Assembly (NCBI RefSeq): GCF_051106095.1
Contig: NC_135789.1
Location: 22,067,764 to 22,131,763, forward strand
Length of the DNA: 64,000 nt
Source: Pogona vitticeps
Taxonomy: Eukaryota > Chordata > Lepidosauria > Squamata > Agamidae
Direction: 5' to 3'
In this document: positions 12,886 to 27,254 of the stretch, piece after piece
How the letters are laid out: every line of letters begins with the position of its first letter
Position numbering within the stretch: position 1 is the stretch's first letter
Notes under the pieces: generated by a model
Told to the model about the DNA's origin: nothing
Database searches by the model: none
Seen by the model: the letters and a program-made list of their open reading frames with translations, nothing else
Translations under genes and position numbers: made by a program

Positions 12886-13839
12886 TACTGTACAGTATTT
12901 CTCTAGCAAAAGATACATATAGCACGGTCTCTGGCTCCCACTATTGGCCAGTTCTGGTAATTTCATATTTAGAAATTATATTTTGTTACAATGAAAAAGT
13001 GAGACAGCAGGAATGATGCCACTGTTAATAAACGCTGGCATGCTCCTTCACTGCACAGGGTCCAGGAAGCAGGGGAAAATAGTGCCACTCTGTCCTGTTA
13101 AAATTCTAAGCACAATGGAAAGATCTGCTCAAACCTCTATGCCCCGCTACCCAAACTTTCCTGGTGGAGGGAATTTCCAGGAGGGTCAGGCGTGGTGGAG
13201 GCTGGCAAAAACCTTTCTGTCTAATCCTCTCCTGACCCTGTGAGCCCCCCTGACCCCCATGATGCTCCTGGGATCACAATCACAACGATGCTTGCTGGGG
13301 TTTGCACACCAACCTTGTTAGGTAGGAATACCAAAATATCCACAAGAGGTTCAAACTTCTGAACCAACAGCCCCCTTCTTCTCGGAATGACCAAACTGAT
13401 GGGGGGAAATTTTTATTATTATTTTACCAAAGACATTGCAAAAGAAAATAAAGGTTCAAGAACAAATTCAAAAGTTCAAGAAAAAATCAAAACGACATGA
13501 AATAAACCCAAATCCAAGAAGGTTCAGAATGAGGAGCCTCGAAAAATCTAGAATACTCGCCACAGAAATCAATAATCCTCTACACAACTCCTCACAATGC
13601 AGTCGGACTGAAGGACAGTCAGAGCATATGCAGAGTGCGAGAGACTAACAAGGGAAACTCTCTACTCCTGAGGGACCAGGCTGAACAACTCCATCGTCTG
13701 AGCATCATCTATCTTGATTTTTACCATCACCAATCAGATCTGAAGTTAGACAGAATCTTCTAGAAGGAAGAATTTTTTCTGCACAGTAGCTCCTTGATTC
13801 CCCCCCCCCCCCTTTTTGCCAGTTCCTTCATGTCTGGAG

Positions 13840-15873
13840 GGGAATGAGGCAGGTATTTGGCATTTAGGCTACTGTTGACCTTGTGAGGACACGTCGGAAA
13901 TATCACCAGCTTTGAGGGATCCTGGTCCATCGAGCGATGACATTGTTGACGGCTGGAGTTCACAAGCAAACAACGCCGATGGACGGAGATCTTCCACGGT
14001 TGAAAGGCTTTCCTCCGAAAGAAACCTTTTGGAAGAACATTGTGATTGGAATTTATTTCATTTTCTTCAACTCGTCAAAGTACTGCTGCAGGGGCTGCAA
14101 CGCTTCGGTGAGCATACGGTTGACTTTAATGCTGCGTTCCATCCGAGGATCAGATTCCGTAATTTTGTCCTTTAAAGCTTGAGCAATCTGGAACACTTCG
14201 GCAAATTTCTCCACCGTCCACATGGCCGGTTCTTCTGCCGCTTCTTCCTTCACCTTTTCCTCTTCCTCGTCCTCCGTAGATGACTTCACAAGTTCTTCCC
14301 ACTCTTCATTGGTTAACACTTCCCGATGGCTTTCGATATGTTCTTTCACTTCTTCATCAATCATATCGACAAAGCCTTCTCCACCGATCCGTCTGGCGGC
14401 CTCAATTATTTTCCTAACTTCTCGGTCGATCTCCGGGAAACCCTTAAAATCCTTCACGACTTCGCCCCACAAATTCTTCCAGCAGGTGTTTACGGTCTCT
14501 GGTGTTAATTCACCCACGGCCTCTCCGATACAGGAAACCGCGTCCGCAATACTGAACGATTCCCAGCACTTCATGATGTCAAGATTCGGGTCGGCATCCA
14601 TTGCCGATCGAAGGCGATCAAAGACCAGACGGGTGTACGTGGCCTTGACACACCGGATGGCACCCTGATCAAGCGGCTGAAGCAATGACATCGTTTGGGG
14701 AGGCAAAAACACAACATCCACATTTCCATCTTCGCAGCAAACAGACTCGGGATGGCCCGGCGCACTGTTGACGATCAACAGGGCTTTAAACGGCAAGACT
14801 TCCTGTTCAAAATACTCTTTCGCCTCCGGGATGAAGCACTGGCGGAACCATTCAATGAACAAGCTGTCTGTGAGCCAAGCATGCCGGTGGTGTTGCCAGA
14901 ACACGGGTAGGTAACTTTTGTCCTTGTCTTTCAGAGCCTGCGGATTCTTCGCTCTGTAAACTACGCCCGGCTTTATCATATGACCTGCTGTGTTACCGCA
15001 CAGGATCAGAGTTAATCTGTCCTTCCAGAGTTGGCACCCTGGGGCCTGCTTTGCACATTTCTGGATGTAGGTTCGTTCTGGCATCTTCTTCCAGAACAGC
15101 CCGGTTTCATTGCAACTGAAGACTTGCTTGGGGTGGTATCCTTTCTCCTCAATCAACTCCTTCAACTCTTCCGGAAAAGTCGCCACCGCGTCATCCTCAG
15201 CAGGGGCAGCCTCTTCAGTGAGTTTTACACTTCTTAGTCCGAACCGGTTCCTAAATCTGTGTAACCATCCCTTACTTGCAATAAAGGGCTTGCTATCATT
15301 TGTCTCTGGTGATCCTTTGCTAAAGTCTTCGTAAAGGCCCAGTGCTTTCTGACGCAGCACGTTATTGTCAACAGTAACCCCGTTTTTGTTCATGTCTTCC
15401 AGCCACAAATGTAATGCTTTTTCCACCTTAACTAAACACTTGTCACGTACTGTGGCCATAACTTTTGCGGTCTCAGGGGCCACAGCAAGAGTTGCCCGAA
15501 TTTCTTTTTCTTGCTTCACAATCCCGCGGATAGAAGATTCGTTTTTGCCGTACATCTTGGCAACTTCAGCGAACGATTTTTTTTCTTTCCCTATTAAATC
15601 GAGGATTTTCCCTTTTTCGCTTAAAGTAAGCACTTGGCGACTTCTCTTTGGCACATTTGGCTTGCCTCCATCACTCCTTCTGCGCTTTGATGCCATTGGT
15701 AAGTAAAAGAAGGGTTACGTGAAAACAAGCACAGCGGTACTGTGAAATCAGATCTGAAAACCAAGACAGCTATTAAATGACTAAATATATTGTTTGAATT
15801 TTCTATTTAGTTTTCTCATACCACAGGAAACAAACATTTTAGATATGGATCTGGCAAAAATGAGGACCTACTG
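13840..15873 (-). mobile_element. Tigger/pogo element, left-arm copy, one terminus missing
   Basis: The 5' terminus reads CAGTAGGTCC inward from 15873 on the minus strand, corresponding to the CAGTAGGACC terminus of the right-arm copy. After the transposase stop, homology with the right arm continues to about 13840 and then jumps over roughly 400 bp that contain the other terminal repeat. With one end gone, this copy should not be mobile as an element, although its gene remains open. Confidence 0.85.
14053..15696 (-). CDS. Tigger/pogo transposase-like protein, copy A, 547 aa
   Basis: An uninterrupted single-exon ORF starts MASKRRRSDGG. In order it shows a CENP-B/Psq-type helix-turn-helix (about 18-70), a CENPB/Tc5-type second DNA-binding domain (about 85-155, with the GWLHRFRNRFGL motif), a DDE_1 catalytic region (about 185-400), and an acidic C-terminal part. 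The first two catalytic positions, normally Asp, are Asn here: SCNETGLFW (Asn196) and IVNSAPGHP (Asn310). The third, in QPLDQG (Asp343), is kept. By family knowledge this should abolish transposition but not DNA binding. The gene lies 0.6 kb downstream of POLR2J copy A on the same strand. Family relatives include host genes such as TIGD1 and JRK. Whether this one is domesticated or merely a well-preserved fossil is open. Confidence 0.9.
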   Translation of the reverse strand: MASKRRRSDGGKPNVPKRSRQVLTLSEKGKILDLIGKEKKSFAEVAKMYGKNESSIRGIVKQEKEIRATLAVAPETAKVMATVRDKCLVKVEKALHLWLEDMNKNGVTVDNNVLRQKALGLYEDFSKGSPETNDSKPFIASKGWLHRFRNRFGLRSVKLTEEAAPAEDDAVATFPEELKELIEEKGYHPKQVFSCNETGLFWKKMPERTYIQKCAKQAPGCQLWKDRLTLILCGNTAGHMIKPGVVYRAKNPQALKDKDKSYLPVFWQHHRHAWLTDSLFIEWFRQCFIPEAKEYFEQEVLPFKALLIVNSAPGHPESVCCEDGNVDVVFLPPQTMSLLQPLDQGAIRCVKATYTRLVFDRLRSAMDADPNLDIMKCWESFSIADAVSCIGEAVGELTPETVNTCWKNLWGEVVKDFKGFPEIDREVRKIIEAARRIGGEGFVDMIDEEVKEHIESHREVLTNEEWEELVKSSTEDEEEEKVKEEAAEEPAMWTVEKFAEVFQIAQALKDKITESDPRMERSIKVNRMLTEALQPLQQYFDELKKMK

Positions 15874-16307
15874 GACGTCATTAAGCTGCACAATTAAACT
15901 GCACGCTTCAAAAACTGACTCTTTTACCTTTCTTCAGGGTTAAAAAGGACTTCAAGATGATCATAAAAAAGAGAATGATAACTGTGAATGCTTGTGAGGC
16001 ATTCTCTACTGTAATTAAAATGCACAATGTGTATACTTTTCTATAATCTGGAAAATACAGTTTTCCTAACAGAACATGATACTGTTTCAAGATACTGTGT
16101 CTTTACTGACAAAACAGCCACATTGTTTCTTTAAAAAGCATTTCAGATTAAAGGTAAAAGACCAATTTATTAGCCAACAGAGAAACACTTTCCTCTAAGT
16201 CACTTACAAACAGTTCAGCCGCCTGCTTCACGAGCTTGCTACTCAGTAGCCAAGACGTCTGGGAAAATCGAAATTATTTACAACCAGCCGGCTAAGAGGC
16301 TGTGTTC

Positions 16308-19523
<3,216 letters not shown>

Positions 19524-19882
19524 GGTCCTCACCGGAACGGCAGCGGCGCCTTCCTTGTGAGTCCAATTCACTTCCGGTTCACAGTAATCCCGGTTCCAGC
19601 GACCTGCCACTCCCGCCCTCTACTGGTCTCTTTCGGTAACGCAGGCTCCTTACCAGCTTTCAGCCCCTTTTCATCATAGATGGTGGGATAGAGCGGCCTC
19701 TTGGGAGGGGCCGGCCGGCCGGCTCGCCATCAAAACGGTGCACTTCCCGCGCCTGGCCACTAGAGGGGGAGGAGGGCGGAAGTGGAATTGGGCGGCCGAA
19801 ATGCAAGAGCGGGAGGGGTTACGGTCAACCGGAAGTGATTTTATCTCAGAAGGCGGGTACCTCTGCTTTTCCGGTGAGGATC
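19524..19882. promoter_or_regulatory. Shared bidirectional POLR2J promoter
   Basis: Only 359 bp separate the two start codons. The DNA is GC-rich with three strong ETS/GABP-type sites: CACTTCCGGT at 19569-19578, GCGGAAGTG at 19777-19785 and ACCGGAAGTG at 19828-19837. The outer two sit at mirrored positions about 50 bp from each ATG, as expected if one promoter was copied as part of the palindrome. No TATA box is seen. The unmatched centre lies at about 19640-19745. ETS-driven, TATA-less divergent promoters are common for housekeeping genes; divergent use here is inferred. Confidence 0.75.
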
Positions 19883-22494
<2,612 letters not shown>

Positions 22495-22924
22495 GAACAC
22501 AGCCTCTTAGCCGGCTGGTTGTAAATAATTTTGATTTTCCCAGACGGCTTGGCTACTGAATAACAGGCTTGTGAAGCAGGCGGCTGAACTGTTTGTAAGT
22601 GACTTAGAGGAAAGTGTTTCTCTGTTGGCTAATTTAAATTGTTCTTTTGCTTTTAATTTGAAATGCTGACTTTTGAAAGAAACAATGTGGTTGTTTTGTC
22701 AGTAAAGACACAGTATCTTGAAACAGTATCATGTTCTCTTAGGAAAAGTGTATTTTCCAGGTTATAGAAAAGTATACGCATTGTGCATTTTAGTTATAGT
22801 AGGGAACGCCTCACGAGTATTCACAATTATCATTTTCTTTTGTTATGGTCATCTTGAAGTCCTTTTTTAAAGCCCTGAAGAAAGGTTAAAAGAGTCTGTT
22901 CTTGAGGCATGCATTTTCATGTTA

Positions 22925-25206
22925 CAGTAGGACCCCCTATCCCCGGGATCGGCATCTGCAATTTGAGTTGACCGAGGTCTGAGAAAACTAAATAGAAAAT
23001 TCAAGAAATACCTTTAATCATTTAATAGCTGTCTTGGTTTTCAGATCCGATTTCACAGTATCGCTTGTTTTCACGTAACCCTTCTTTTACTTTAACAATG
23101 GCGTCAAAGCGCAGAAGGAGTGATGGTGGCAAGCCAAATGTGCCAAAGAGAAGTCGCCAAGTGCTTACTTTAAGCGAAAAAGGGAAAATCCTCGATTTAA
23201 TAGGGAAAGAAAAAAAATCGTTCGTTGAAGTTGCCAGGATGTACGGCAAGAACGAATCTTCTATCCGCGGGATTGTGAAGCAAGAAAAAGAAATTCGGGC
23301 AACTCTTGCTGTGGCCCCTGAGACCGCAAAAGTTATGGCCACAGTACGTGACAAGTGTTTAGTTAAGGTGGAAAAAGCATTAAATTTGTGGCTGGAAGAC
23401 ATGAACAGAAACGGGGTTACTGTTGACAATAATGTGTTGTGTCGAAAGGCACTGACCCTGTACGAAGACTTTAGCAAAGGATCACCCGAAACAAATGACA
23501 GCAAGCCCTTCATTGCAAGTAGGGGGTGGTTACACAGATTTAGAAACCGGTTCGGACTAAGAAGTGTAAAACTCACTGAAGAGGCTGCCCCTGCTGAGGA
23601 CGACGCGGTGGCGACTTTTCCGGAAGAGTTGAAGGAGTTGATTGAGGAGAAAGGATACCACCCCAAGCAAGTCTTCAGTTGCAATGAAACCGGGCTGTTC
23701 TGGAAGAAGATGCCAGAACGAACCTACATCCAGAAATGTGCAAAGCAGGCCCCAGGGTGCCAACTCTGGAAGGACAGATTAACTCTGATCCTGTGCGGTA
23801 ACACAGCAGGTCATATGATAAAGCCGGGCGTAGTTTACAGAGCGAAGAATCCGCGGGCTCTGAAAGACAAGGACAAAAGTTACCTACCCGTGTTCTGGCA
23901 ACACCACCGGCATGCTTGGCTCACAGACAGCTTATTCATTGAATGGTTCCGCCAGTGCTTCATCCCGGAGGCGAAAGAGTATTTTGAACAGGAAGGCTTG
24001 CCGTTTAAAGCCCTGTTGATCGTCAACAGTGCACCGGGCCATCCCGAGTCTGTTTGCTGCGAAGATGGAAATGTGGATGTTGTGTTTTTGCCTCCACAAA
24101 CGACGTCATTGCTTCAGCCGCTTGATCAGGGTGCCATCCGGTGTGTCAAGGCCACGTACACCCGTCTGGTCTTTGATCGCCTTCGATCGGCAATGGATGC
24201 CGACCCGAATCTTGACATCATGAAGTGCTGGGAATCGTTCAGTATTGCGGACGCAGTTTCCTTTATTGGAGCCGCTGTGGATGGATTAACACCAGAGACC
24301 GTAAACGCCTGCTGGAAGAATCTGTGGGGCGAAGTCGTGAATGATTTTAAGGGTTTCCCGGAGATCGACCGAGAAGTTAGGAAAATAATTGAGGCCGCCA
24401 GACGGATCGGTGGAGAAGGCTTTGTCGATATGATTGACGAAGAAGTGAAAGAACATATCGAAAGCCATCGGGAAGTGTTAACCAATGAAGAGTGGGAAGA
24501 ACTTGTGAAGTCATCTACGGAGGACGAGGAAGAGGAAAAGGTGAAGGAAGAAGCGGCAGAAGAACCGGCCATGTGGACGGTGGAGAAATTTGCCGAAGTG
24601 TTCCAGATTGCTCAAGCTTTAAAGGACAAAATTACGGAATCTGATCCTCGGATGGAACGCAGCATTAAAGTCAACCGTATGCTCACCGAAGCGTTGCAGC
24701 CCCTGCAGCAGTACTTTGACGAGTTGAAGAAAATGAAATAAATTCCAATCACAATGTTCTTCCAAAAGGTTTCTTTCAGAGGAAAGCCTTTCAACCGTGG
24801 AAGATCTCCGTCCATCGGCGTTGTTTGCTTGTGAGCTCCAGCCGTCAACAGTGTCATCGCTCGATGGACCAGGATCCCCTGAAGCAGGTGATCTTTCTGA
24901 CATGTCCTCACAAGGTCAACAGTAGCCTAAATGCCATCACAACGCCTGTCTCATTTACCTCACTTCATTGCATCGCATGGTTCTTGTGTCACCCCCACAA
25001 GAGGATGAAGAAGCACATTAATATTTTTGAGAGAGAGAGAGAGTGGCCACTTTCCCTTAACTTGTTATTATAATTATCCTCTTTTACTGATCATGTCACC
25101 TTTCCCCCAACTTATCAATTCCACTGCAACAGCATTTACAGTAGTGTTTGGTACTAGGTGTAGTGGGGCTCGGAACCCATCTCCCGGGGATACGGGGGTC
25201 CTGCTG
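22925..25206 (+). mobile_element. Tigger/pogo element, right-arm copy, both termini present
   Basis: The element opens with CAGTAGGACCCCCTATCC after a TA and closes with GGATACGGGGGTCCTGCTG, an imperfect terminal inverted repeat, for a length near 2.28 kb. The same termini bound at least seven short non-autonomous elements in this window. It contains one full-length open transposase-like gene (23098-24741). The left-arm copy shares its position relative to POLR2J, so insertion preceded the duplication. Confidence 0.9.
23098..24741 (+). CDS. Tigger/pogo transposase-like protein, copy B, 547 aa
   Basis: An uninterrupted ORF of the same length and domain order as copy A. The start MASKRRRSDGG is chosen because it is shared with copy A; an in-frame upstream ATG at 23065 is not. 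About 17 residues differ from copy A, concentrated in the N-terminal half and around residues 375-396, while the last 150 or so are identical. Catalytic Asn196 is encoded by AAT at 23683-23685 after TGC, and Asn310 by AAC at 24025-24027 after GTC. Both fit CpG-to-CpA change from an ancestral Asp. It lies 0.6 kb downstream of POLR2J-B on the same strand. Confidence 0.9.
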   Translation: MASKRRRSDGGKPNVPKRSRQVLTLSEKGKILDLIGKEKKSFVEVARMYGKNESSIRGIVKQEKEIRATLAVAPETAKVMATVRDKCLVKVEKALNLWLEDMNRNGVTVDNNVLCRKALTLYEDFSKGSPETNDSKPFIASRGWLHRFRNRFGLRSVKLTEEAAPAEDDAVATFPEELKELIEEKGYHPKQVFSCNETGLFWKKMPERTYIQKCAKQAPGCQLWKDRLTLILCGNTAGHMIKPGVVYRAKNPRALKDKDKSYLPVFWQHHRHAWLTDSLFIEWFRQCFIPEAKEYFEQEGLPFKALLIVNSAPGHPESVCCEDGNVDVVFLPPQTTSLLQPLDQGAIRCVKATYTRLVFDRLRSAMDADPNLDIMKCWESFSIADAVSFIGAAVDGLTPETVNACWKNLWGEVVNDFKGFPEIDREVRKIIEAARRIGGEGFVDMIDEEVKEHIESHREVLTNEEWEELVKSSTEDEEEEKVKEEAAEEPAMWTVEKFAEVFQIAQALKDKITESDPRMERSIKVNRMLTEALQPLQQYFDELKKMK

Positions 25207-25853
25207 CAATTAAACCCAGTTTAAGGGTCAGGGACCAGTCAAAAAGCAACTTCTGTGCCTTGTGTGAAGAATATCCCGCACCGCTAGCATTTGATTTTAG
25301 ATTCTTGCTGCAGGTGATTCCATGTCTTTGTGTTGCTCTGAATCAAACAACCTGCTCCAGACACAAAGGAACTGACAGAAAGGGGGGGATCAATCAGCTA
25401 CTTTGCAGAAAAATTAATTCCTTTTAGAAGATTCTGTCTAACTTTGCATCTGATCTGTGACGGCATAAACAAAGGTAGATGATGCTCAGATGATTGACCT
25501 GTTCAGCCTGGTCCCTCAGGATTAGAGTCTCCCTTGTTAGTCTCTTGCAGTCTGCATATGCTCTGGGACTATCCTTCAGTTCGACTGTATTGTGAGTTGT
25601 GTACAGGATTATTGATTTCTGTGGTGAGTATTCTAGATTTGCCGAGGCTCCTCAATCTGAACATTCTTGGATCTAGGCTTATTTCATGTTGTTTCAATTT
25701 TTTCTTGAATTTGTTGTTCTACCTTTATTTTCCTTTGCAACATATTTTATAAAATAATAATAAAAAAACCAAATTCCTCCATCAGTTTGGTCATTCCGAG
25801 AAGAGGGTTGTTGGTTCAGGAGTCTGAACCTCTTGTGGGTATTTTGGTATTCC
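25207..25853. other. Palindrome-arm flank, non-coding
   Basis: From about 25355 on this DNA pairs with 13300-13840 of the left arm (for example 'agaagattctgtctaac' and 'aggttcaaacttctg'-type blocks). No gene or RNA is recognised. The end at 25853 is the insertion point of the next LINE. Confidence 0.6.
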
Positions 25854-27144
25854 TACATTACACAGTAGGAGCTAATAGATCCACCACTGGCATGGTATTC
25901 TCCCTCAGACAGTTGCAGGAGAAATGTAGGGAACAACAACAGCCACTCTTTGTGGCCTTAATAGATCTCACAAAGGCCTTTGATTTGGTTAGCAGGGGTG
26001 GCCTTTTTAAAATACTTACCAAAATTGGATGTCCACCTCGTCTCCTTAACATCATCAGGTCCTTTCATGAGGGAATGAAGGGCACTGTAGTTTTTGATGG
26101 CTCAACATCAGACCCCTTTGACATCCGAAGCGGAGTGAAACAGGGCTGTGTCCTCGCACCAACCCTTTTTGGGATCTTTTTTGCTGTCATGCTGAAGCAC
26201 GCCTTTGGAACTGCAACGGAAAGTGTCTATCTCCCGACTAGATCAGACAGAAAGCTCTTTAATCTCTGTAGATTGAGAGCAAGGACCAAAGTCCAACTGA
26301 CATGCATACGGGATTTCCTCTTCGCAGATGATACAGGCATTGTTGTCTACTCTGCTGAAGACCTCCAACAACTCATGAATCGTTTTAGCAAGGCCTGCCA
26401 AGACTTTGGACTAACAATCAGTCTGAAGAAAACACAAGTCATGGGCCAGGGCATGGACTCACCTCCCTCTATTACCATCTCCATGCAAGAATTGGAGGTT
26501 GTTCATAAATTTGTGTACCTTGGCTCAACGATCTCTGACACTCTTTCCCTAGATGTTGAGCAGGATAAATACATTGGCAAAGCAGCTACCATATTCTCAG
26601 TCTAGACTCACAAAGAGAGTATGGCTTAATAAGAAGCTGACAGCATATACCAAGATCCAGGTTTATAGAGCCCGTATCCTGAGCACACTCCTGTACTGCA
26701 GCGAGTCCTGGACTCTTTGTGCACGGCAGGAGAGGAAGCTGAACACCTTCCATATGCATTGTCTCTGATGCATTTTTGGTATCACCTGGCTGGACAAAGT
26801 TCCAAATAGAGTAGTCCTAGAATGTGCTGGAATTTTTAGCATGTATACATTACTGTATGGACCTCAACAGGTGGGAAACCCTGACATCTGAGCGTTCAGC
26901 CTGGAGGCAGGCGGTGCATCATGGCCTCTCCCAATGTAAAGAGACCCTTGTCCAGCAGGCCGAGGCAAAGAGGCAGTCCCCAAAGCAGCCAAATCAGGGA
27001 GCTGGACAGGGGACGGATTGTATTTGTCTTCAGTGTGGAAGGGATGGTCACTCTCGAATTGGCCTTCTCATCCACACTAGACGCTGTTCCAGGTCCTCCA
27101 TACAGAGCATGTTACCATAGTCTATTGAGACTGAAGGATGCCTA
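25854..27144 (+). mobile_element. RTE-like non-LTR retrotransposon, 5'-truncated, with an internal gap
   Basis: A 5'-truncated reverse transcriptase reads FVALIDLTKAFDLVSRGGLF, IRSGVKQGCVLAPTLFG, FADDTG (catalytic FADD box) and YLGSTIS, then a C-terminal part with LNRWETLTSE and a C-x2-C-x12-H-x3-C zinc-finger-like end. The first 272 codons are open, then the frame is lost. Compared with the sister copy at 38.5-39.05 kb, about 190 bp are missing near 26850. The FADD and LGSTIS boxes favour the RTE group, though the clade is tentative. It splits the palindrome arm, and the left arm shows the empty site near 13320. Confidence 0.8.
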
Positions 27145-27254
27145 GTAGTACCTTACAAGGTTGGTGTGCAAACTCCAGCAAATATCCTTGTGATCACTGT
27201 GGTCAGGGGGGCTCATGGGGTCAGGGAGGGGACTTCTGGAAATTCCCTCCACCA

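Noticed and set aside
14222-15706. Plus-strand open frames across the left transposase gene
   Set aside because: They are antisense shadows of a long conserved ORF, and the same shadows occur in the right copy.
25787-26605. Host protein-coding gene at the reverse-transcriptase ORF
   Set aside because: The protein is a non-LTR reverse transcriptase with truncated 5' end, repeated at 38.5 kb. It interrupts an otherwise continuous palindrome arm.
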